Part shown: positions 57,186 through 64,000 of the stretch, in pieces
Position numbering within the stretch: position 1 is the first letter of the stretch
How the letters are laid out: every line of letters starts with the position of its first letter
Assembly: GCA_013350335.1 (NCBI GenBank)
Contig: CM023541.1
Span: 36,386,739-36,450,738 of the forward strand
DNA length: 64,000 nt
Reading direction: 5' to 3'
Origin: Chimonanthus salicifolius
Taxonomy: Eukaryota > Streptophyta > Magnoliopsida > Laurales > Calycanthaceae
The notes under the pieces: model-generated
The model's input: only the letters and a program-made list of their open reading frames with translations
Databases searched by the model: none
Told to the model about the DNA's origin: nothing
Program-made: the position numbers and the translations under genes

Positions 57186-58517
57186 TGGTATAAGAGCCAG
57201 GTTCTTGCATCTGATCTTTACGGTTCTGTTTTGAATTTTTCGATCGGGTTCCATTCGACGTTTGATTTGGTTTGACAAGCAGCAGATTTTTTTTCCGTTT
57301 TTTGTTTTGGTCTGGTTTCTTACAGACGCGCTCCCTGCTGCGATTTGGGGGTTTAGTTTCGTCCCTCTCCATCGTGTCCGGCATGCCTCCATCTGCAGCA
57401 TGGTATCCGTCCTGTCGTCTCTTCAGCGTCTGTTGGACCACCATCTGGTTTTTATTTGTGGCATTCTCGCATTGGTCATATTTCTAGTTCTCGTTTAAAG
57501 TATTTAACTTCTATAGGAGCTTCAGGAAATTTACATAGTAGTGATATTTCTGATTGTAGTGGATGTAAACTTGCAAAGTTTTATTCATTGCCTTTTAATA
57601 AAAGTTCATCTATTTCTCTTGCTCCTTTTGATTTAATTCATTCTGATGTGTGGGGACCAGCTCCCCTTCCCACAAAAGGGGGGTCTCGCTATTATGTCTC
57701 CTTTATTGATGACTATTCTCGTTTTTGTTGGATTTATTTCATGAAACGTCGATCTGAATTTCTTACTATCTTTCAAACGTTTCGTGCACTCATTCGCACA
57801 CAATTCTCTGCCACTATTAAATGCTTTAGAGGTGATCTGGGTGGAGAATATACCTCTGGTGCTTTCTCTGATTTGCTTACCCACTGCTCGGAGTTCTCTC
57901 TGCTGCTTCCTGCTGGCGATTCGTTCAATCTCTTCACCAACCATTGTTCATTGGGCAGCCGTTCTTCGTATTTTACGATATCTTCGAGGCACTTTATCTC
58001 AGAGTTTGTTATTTCCTTCGTCATCTACTTTAGAGCTCCGTGCATTCTCTGATGCTGGCTGGGTAGGTGATCCTTCTGATCGCAAATCTACTACTGGCTT
58101 CTGTGTTTTCTTGGGTGACTCTCTCATTTCATGGAAAAGCACGAAGCAGGATGTTTTTGCTCGTTCATCTGCTGAAGCTGAGTATAGGGCTATGGCTTCT
58201 ACCATAGCTGATGGCCTCGTTGGTTACTTGCAGACATGGGTGTCTCTCTATCTGCATCCACGCCTATGTATTGTGATAATAAGAGTGTTATTCAAATAGT
58301 ACATAATTCCGTTTTTATGAGCGCACCAAGCATATTGAGTTGGACTGTCACTTTGTGCGTCATCATCTTCAACTTGGCACTGTTTCTCTTCCATTTGTCC
58401 CTTCTGCCTTACAACTGGCTGACTTCTTTATGAAGTCTCATACTATTTCACGTTTTGCTTTTCTTCTTAGCAAACTCTCAATGCTTACCCCTGTAACATC
58501 ATGAGTTTGACGGTGGG

Positions 58518-58665
58518 TGTTAGATTGGGATTATCTTATTTGTATCTTATTTGTATAGGGGTAAATAGGGGTAAAGTAGTCTTTTGCTTATGTTTCACTT
58601 AGGGTATTCTCTGTATATATTATTCTCTAAATGATATATTAAATCAAGCTTTTTGGATTCTATCA
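58518..58665 (+). repeat. 3' LTR of the 1.63-kb copia derivative
   Basis: 148 bp, partner of 57038-57185, followed directly by the CTACA duplication. Confidence 0.93.
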
Positions 58666-59479
58666 CTACAATCCTGACAGGCTTTTTTGCAATATTATCA
58701 CTGATATCGGGCAAAGAATTCTCTTCGTGCTCTCCAATTCTGATGCTAGAAACATTGGATCTAATTTCTCTGCCCAATGGAATCTGTCTCCCCCTACTTA
58801 TGTTCCTCCTTCACCCCCAGATGCTTTTGCCCATGGTCTTGTTAGCTCTTGCAGTCTGATCATCTCAAAGTTCACTGCTAATGGAAATTGCTTTTTGGGT
58901 GCCAATTATAAGTGTGATATCTCTGAGACTGGAGGTTTTTACGCTACCCCCTGCTCTATCATGAAAATACCTTGTCGCTGTTGTTGTTCACACAATGGAC
59001 TTTGCTGCATCTTGTCTCCATGGACCTGCCTCTCCAGCAGCTTGAGATCTGTGATGACTTGGCCACTTCAATTAGTCGTTGCTTCTCCAAGTCTTGGACC
59101 CATCTTAGCCATCTTGTTGCGATAAAACTCCCTGTTGGCTTGGTTCACCTCTGGGCACATTTCTGTTTCCAGTTGTAAGGATGCTTCTTCCTCTTCCCTA
59201 TCCAATCTTCTGTGTGCAAGGAACACTTCGGGTATCTTCTCTTATGTCAATGACTCTCCTCTTCATTCACATTGGTTGCTCCTTTTTACTCTGTTTAAGG
59301 ATTATCTTGGGACAGTTTGTTCTTTTGACCCCATGGGCTCTTCTTGGGCCTGTTTTTTTTTTTTTTTTTTACTTTTCTTGCCTGGCCCGGGCTATGGGTT
59401 TAACTTGTATTCATATGGTCTCCTTTTGATTGATAACTAAACTATTCATTCAAAAAAAAAATTTATAGATATGAACATA

Positions 59480-59861
59480 TTAATTTATACCTGGAATACA
59501 AACACAAGTCTAAGTAGAACTCTAGAATAGAACACAAGTCTTTAGTTTTCAGTGATTCCATTCTCCACTCTTCACTACCTGTGATTGACAAAACCTCACA
59601 AAACGTATATCAAGAAGATAAAGACGTGATATGATTTGGGCTAGGGCTTGGGCTTTCTCATGAATTAAAAAAAAATATAGAAAAAAAAAAGGGAAAAAGA
59701 GGAGAAAGAGAATTTGATTAGTGATTATTCTAGGAAGTAGTTCTTGGGTCTTTCTTGGATTGCAAAAAGAGGTAGAGAAAGAGAAGCAGCGTAAGAACAA
59801 TATGAACAAGAAGAAGAAGAAGAAGAATATGGGGAAGAAACGGGTTTAGTGGATTTGGGTT
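59480..59861 (-). other. Sequence resembling the GLOX-pseudogene leader, inverted
   Basis: On the minus strand the words AAACCCGTTTCTTCCCC, GTTCATATTGTTCTTACGC, CTTCTCTTTCTCTAC, GAGAAAGCCCAAGCCC, CACGTCTTTATCTTC and GGAGAATGGAATC occur in the same order as on the plus strand at 50060-50280. No GLOX coding sequence follows. It abuts the LTR end of the copia element at 59862. Confidence 0.5.
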
Positions 59862-60090
59862 TGATAAAAATAGATAATTGAAAGAATGATCATAATTTCA
59901 TTAACACTAAGGTCTGGCTTAAATAGCCATATAAGAAACAAATTAATCAGAAAAATCAGCAACAAGATATCCCAACAGTTCTAGACTAATGGGATTCTCC
60001 TAAGGAATAGGTCAAGCAACAACCAAGTTCCCAAATAAATAGGGATTATTAACAAAAAATAAATCAAAACTAGCAGCTAAATATCTAACA
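59862..60090 (-). repeat. 3' LTR of the right-edge copia element
   Basis: The start is fixed by the purine tract followed by TGTTAG. The other end is inferred from TTATCA at 59862, where similarity to the GLOX leader begins. It contains a GGCTATTTAAGCC TATA-like segment. Confidence 0.65.
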
Positions 60091-60109
60091 CCCTCTCTTA
60101 AACTGAATG

Positions 60110-61877
60110 TTATTCAAGCAACCAGTTTACAGAAGAGCCTGAACAAACTCCAAGTAAACCACGCAGCTTCACAAATGTTTCCAGCTTCAATGGCTTAGTT
60201 AATATATCTGCAATTTGATCTTGACTCTGACAATGCACCAGCTCAACAACTCCTTCTTTTGTAAGATCACGAATAAAATGAAACCTGACATCTATGTGTT
60301 TGCTTTTTCCATGCAACACTGGATTTTGGAGAGTTTAATTGCTGAACTATTATCACAGTAAATCAGTGTGGACCCTTCCTGATAGTAATGTAACTCTTCG
60401 AGTATTCTTCTTAGCCAAACGCCTTGGCAAGCACACGATGCAGCTGCTATGAACTCCGCCTCAGTAGTGGACAAAGTGACAGCCTGTTGTTTCTTTGAGG
60501 ACCATGAAACAACTCCTGAACTTAATATAAAAGCACGGCCTGATGTACTCTTTCTATCTTCTAAATCCCCAGCATAATCACTATCACTGAATCCAACTAA
60601 CTGCTCACTCTCCCTTGTCTTGTAAAACAAACCATAATGAGTAGTACATTTCAAGTATCGAAGCACCCTTTTTGCAATATGAAGATGGAGTTCAGTTGGA
60701 GCCTCCATGAACCTACCAATGAGAATGACCAAATACATCATGTCTGGTCGAGTGGCTGATAAGTACATTAGGCTACCAACTATTTGCTTGTAATGAGTGC
60801 TATCAACTCTCACTCCTTCAACATCTCTTGTAAGTTTAAAACCTGGAACAATTGGATTATGAATTGGATTGCAATCAGACATTCGAAACCTTTCCAAAAC
60901 TCCCTGAGCATACTTCTTTTGTCCAATGAAAATTCCAGCAGGTGATTGCACTATTTCAATACCAAGAAAGTAACACATCTTTCCTAGATTAGTCATATCC
61001 AACTCATCCATCATAGATCTTTTAAACTCAACAAACATGGCTTCATCATTTCCTGTGAATATCAAATCATCTACATACAAACAAACAATCAAAAGTTTAC
61101 CTCCCTCTCCAGATTTGATGAACAAAGTATGCTCATGAGGACACTTTTGGAAGCTAGCCTTTGAGAAGTAAGCATCTATACAACTGTACCAAGCCCGGGG
61201 CGCTTGTTTCAGTCCATACAGAGCTTTTTTCAGTCTATAAACCTTATGTTCATTCCCCTTTTTCATATAACCTGTAGGTTGATCACTAAAGACTTGCTCA
61301 TGTAACTCACCATGTAAAAATGCTAATTTCACATCAAGTTGGTAAATGGCCATGAATTTTGTGCTGCCAAAGATACCACCAATCTAATAGTGTCATGCCT
61401 TGTAACAGGAGCAAAAACTTCTGAATAATCGACTCCATACTCTTGTGTGTATCCCTTAGCCACAAGCCGAGCTTTGTATTTATCAACTTCTTCCTTCTCA
61501 TTCAACTTTGTTTTATAGATCCATTTAACTCCATTGGTTTTTTCTCCTTCTGGAAGATCAGTTAACTTCCAAGTGTCATTCTTCTCAATTGCTTCTATTT
61601 CTGCGCCCATGGCTTTCTTCCACTTTATATTTTTGACAACATCATTAAAGATTATAGGATCACTATCTGCAAACAAAGCAAGGTGAGCAATGGTATCATC
61701 ATCAGATAATTCATCCCCACATACACAGTCTGTCATCCAGAAAGGTTTTTTTCTTGGCCGTTGATCATCTGAGCTTGATGGTTGATCCTCAGTTGGCTCA
61801 TTTGCTGGAACATCTGACAAGATATCTCCAGGGGATTGCACTTCCTGATCAGTCCTGCTTTCCTCATTAGCATCCAA
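60110..61877 (-). pseudogene. copia reverse transcriptase and RNase H, two frameshifts
   Basis: From the right: VKNIKWKKAMGAEIEAIEKN, NGVKWIYKTKLNEK, YKARLVAKGYTQ, FAPVTRHDTIRL, then a frameshift near 61340. The next segment, 61353-60292 (353 codons), is open: LDVKLAFLHGEL, ALYGLKQAPRAWY, the catalytic LYVDDLIFTGN, DSDYAGDLEDRKSTSGRAF, TTEAEFIAAAS and YCDNSSAIKLSK. A second shift near 60310 leads to KHIDVRFHFIRD and QIADILTKPL. The YVDD site and the RNase H acidic residues persist, but LDVKLAF has Leu where copia elements usually have Ser, and the frames are broken. Confidence 0.88.
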
Positions 61878-61899
61878 ATCAACTGAGATTGATTTATTT

Positions 61900-63260
61900 T
61901 CTGCACTGCTCCAGTTTCAGCTACTGTATTCATCAAACACAACATCTCGACTAATTATTATCTTCTGAGTAATTGGATTGTACAACCTATATGCCTTGGA
62001 TTCTTCACTCACACCAAGCGACACGCATTTCACTCCTTTGTCATCAAGCTTGCTTCTCTTCTCATTGGGTACATGTGCATAGGCCAAGCATCCAAATATT
62101 CTGAAGTGATCAATTGTTGGTTTGTGCCCAGACCATGCTTCCTATGGTGTCATGTTCTTCACAGCAAGTGTGGGGCTTCTATTCAGAATATGAGCACTCT
62201 AGTTTACAGCTTCTGGCCAAAAAATCTTTGGAATATTCTTCCTTGCCAACATGCTTCGCACCATATTCATAATAGTACGATTTTTCCTCTCTATCACGCC
62301 ATTCTGCTGTGGTGTGTAAGCTGCGGTAAGCTGTCTACGAATGCCATTCATCTCACACAAGTTAGTAAATTCCTATGAGGTGAATTCACCGCCACGATCA
62401 GTATGAAATTTTTTATAGAGTTGCCAGATTCTTTTTCAACCTTAGCCTGAAATCTTTTGAATGCAACAATGGCCTCAGACTTTTCTACCAAAAAACAAAC
62501 CCATGTTTTTCGACTATAATCATCAGTAAAGGTAATGAAGTACCTTTTGTTGCTATTTGATGTTGGGTTAATTGGTCCACAGATCTCTGAATCGACGAGC
62601 TGAAGTGTTTGTGTGGTTCTCCATGTGCTCTCTTTAAGAAATGAATAACGATGTTGCTTTCCAATGATGCAATCTTCACACACTTTGAAGGAGACTGAAT
62701 TTGAGGAAGTCCCCTTACCATCTTTTTCTGTTGCAAGGTTTTTAATCCATTGAAGTTCAAGTGCTCATATCGATAATGCCACGGCCATGTTGTGTCTTGT
62801 ACCATTGATGTGAAGCATGTCTGATCACCATGTTGAGTTTGGGTGTGCAGAGGGAACATTCAACTGCTGTCATGTTGACTTGTGCAATCAACCCCTTTTC
62901 TGGATGATAAATTTGACAACAGCATTTTTGAATGAGAATAGCAAAGCCCTTTTCTTGTAAGTGGCCAAGACTAATCAGGTTACTTTTTAATTCTAGAACA
63001 TAAAACAGACTAGTAATAGTCTGCATACTATTATTCATCATACTTTTAATGTTGCCTTTGCCCATGACACAGATGCTAGAGTTGTTTCCAAGCTTCACAT
63101 TTTCTCTAAAAGTTTCATCTAATTCAAAGAATAGTAGTTTGTTACCACTCATGTGAGTGCTGCTGCCAGAGTCTATGTACCATGTATCACCTGATTGAGT
63201 CTCCCTTTTGTCAATGTAGGCCATCAAAAGCATCTCTTCTTCAGTTTCAACAAAATTCAT
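61900..63260 (-). pseudogene. copia protease and integrase, interrupted
   Basis: Protease site WYIDSGSSTHMSGN (about 63150-63175), then SNLISLGHLQEKGF. The integrase zinc-binding part (WHYRYEHLN, CVK in place of the usual Cys pair) is damaged. The core reads CEDCIIGKQHRYSF, DSEICGPI (first catalytic Asp replaced by Glu), FITFTDDYSRKTWV, TDRGGEFTS and then a stop, NGVIERKNRTIMNM and FGCLAYAHVPNEK. Stops and shifts near 62860, 62390 and 62150 show it is non-functional. Confidence 0.85.
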
Positions 63261-63261
63261 C

Positions 63262-64000
63262 TTTGTTTCCTTCTCTTTGTCAGGGCATTCATACTGGAAG
63301 TGACCAAGCTTGTGACAGTGATAACATTCAACACTTGCCTTGTCAAATTGTGTTCCTTGATTATATGAAAGCTAGCATCCTCTGCCTCTTCCTCTTCCTC
63401 GAAATCCACTACGTCCTCTACCTCTCCCTGGGATGCTTCTCCATAAGTGGTGACTTTCAAGGCTTGCTCCTCCTAAGCATGACTTGTCATCCTCTGCTCA
63501 TGTACCAGCAATGAGCTCTGCAACTCATCAATCGAAAGACTGTCAATCTCATTCGATTTTTCAATGGAACATACCACATAGTCAAATTTTGGAGTCATTG
63601 AGCGAAGAATTTTCTCAATGACAGCAACATCTTCCATCTTCTCGCCATTAATACTCATCTTATTTGCAATTGTCAGTGTCCTCGCAAAATAATCATTGAC
63701 TGACTCTCCTCCTTTCATTTGAAGAGTCTCAAACTCTTTGCGAAGAGCTTGAAGTTGTGCACGTTTCACCCTTGTTGTGCCTTGATACTTTTTCTTCAAG
63801 GAGTCCCAGATCTGTTTAGCAGTATCCTTTTGGAGGATGGTTTCCAGGATGGCACGATCTATTGCCTGGAATAGGTAATTTTTCGCCTTCAAATCCTTCA
63901 ACTTCTGGTCTTCCACAACCTTGGTCTGTGCATCAGTCAGAGTTGTTCCTTCTGCTGGTTCAGTAATGCCATTCTCCACAAGAGCCCAGTACTCTTTGGA
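63262..64000 (-). pseudogene. copia gag with zinc knuckle, partial
   Basis: Runs in from beyond the window: VVEDQKLKDLKAKNYLFQAI, KQIWDSLKKKYQGTTRVKRA, LRKEFETLQMKGGESVNDYF and LLVHEQRM, then a TAG at about 63476. An Arg/Gly-rich segment and the zinc knuckle CYHCHKLGHFQYECP (CCHC) follow after a second in-frame stop. This is the UBN2-type gag of plant copia elements. Confidence 0.85.

Larger units (their letters stand above)
57038..58665 (+). mobile_element. Complete copia deletion derivative with 148-bp LTRs
   Basis: LTRs 57038-57185 and 58518-58665, both 148 bp and differing at 5 positions. The primer-binding site TGGTATAAGAGCCAGG is at 57186 and a GACGGTGGG purine tract precedes the 3' LTR. 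The target duplication CTACA is exact (57033-57037 and 58666-58670). The interior goes straight from the integrase (HSRIGHISSSRLKYL, CSGCKLAK, SDVWGPAP, IDDYSRFCWI, GGEYTSGAF) to RNase H (ILRYLRGT, DAGWVGDPSDRKSTTGFCVF, SSAEAEYRAMA), so reverse transcriptase is missing, as are gag and protease. It cannot have moved by itself. It sits inside the LINE at 55715-59465. Confidence 0.93.
55715..59465 (+). mobile_element. 5'-truncated LINE split by a copia element
   Basis: Coding remains in changing frames: FSGRIHRADYDSMLNKI, LSFVGRIELLPSTINNFHIF, RIMRNFLWASDG, HTIAWESICRPQSKDGLGLR, IGNGRHTSFWFDPWI, then the zinc-binding C-terminal region with CVLCGLEDESHHHLLHC. This is the end of a LINE ORF2 (late reverse transcriptase and zf-RVT). 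The 3' part resumes at 58671 after the copia insertion and ends in an A tail (59452-59461). TAGATATGAA at 55705-55714 and 59466-59475 is a likely 10-bp target duplication. Frameshifts show it is dead. Confidence 0.82.
59862..64000 (-). mobile_element. Ty1/copia retrotransposon, partial at the window edge
   Basis: Running leftward on the minus strand: gag (from beyond 64000 to about 63473), zinc knuckle, protease, integrase, reverse transcriptase, RNase H (to 60110), purine tract AAGAGAGGG, and 3' LTR (60090-59862, about 229 bp, TGTTAGATATTT...TTATCA). The gene order is that of plant copia. Stops and frameshifts occur in gag, integrase and at the start of RT. The 5' LTR is outside the window, so age and target duplication cannot be judged. 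Confidence 0.9.

Noticed and set aside
60292..61353. 353-codon reverse transcriptase frame as a functional gene
   Set aside because: Frameshifts at both ends cut it off from the rest of pol, and integrase and gag carry stops.

Overview
This is nuclear DNA from a flowering plant. It holds GT-AG spliced genes with large introns, AT-rich intergenic DNA, and dense nested layers of LTR retrotransposons, LINEs, TRIMs and MITE-like elements. The species cannot be read from the sequence. The long, transposon-filled introns would suit a woody or early-diverging angiosperm, but that is inference.

Only two protein-coding genes look intact, both on the minus strand. The first (8476-10412) has two exons and encodes a 196-residue plant-specific protein of unknown function, with a Cys/His-containing N-terminus and a basic C-terminus. 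The second fills about 24 kb (20931-44913) and encodes a 696-residue long-chain acyl-CoA synthetase closest to LACS9. It has 11 coding exons, a spliced 5' UTR and a TATA box. All eleven exons join in frame with no stop, although the introns hold a copia element, a TRIM, several LINE fragments, a retrocopied RPL23 pseudogene, minisatellites and an A-tailed insertion.

Layout. 0-8 kb: LINE reverse-transcriptase fragment, a 1.63-kb non-autonomous LTR element (target duplication AGTGG) inside an older LTR, a foldback MITE with a 9-bp duplication, and TRIM pieces. 8.4-10.6 kb: the small gene, with a LINE tail in its intron. 11-20 kb: SINE-like and palindromic elements, including a 2.7-kb element with a tandem array and a small spliced reading frame. 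20.9-44.9 kb: LACS9-like gene. 45-49.8 kb: palindromic elements and AT-rich DNA. 50-51 kb: broken glyoxal-oxidase-like (GLOX) pseudogene. 53-54.5 kb: TRIM array and a solo LTR. 55.7-59.5 kb: 5'-truncated LINE containing a complete 1.63-kb copia deletion derivative. 59.9-64 kb: decayed copia element on the minus strand that runs off the window.

The most unusual signal is a dispersed family marked by palindromes such as TATCGGCCGATA, with GGGGTC...GACCCC-like ends. Four copies (94 bp, 125 bp, 352 bp and 2.7 kb) are directly abutted by short direct repeats of different lengths (7, 14, 6 and 11 bp). The 2.7-kb copy may be a longer relative of the short ones.
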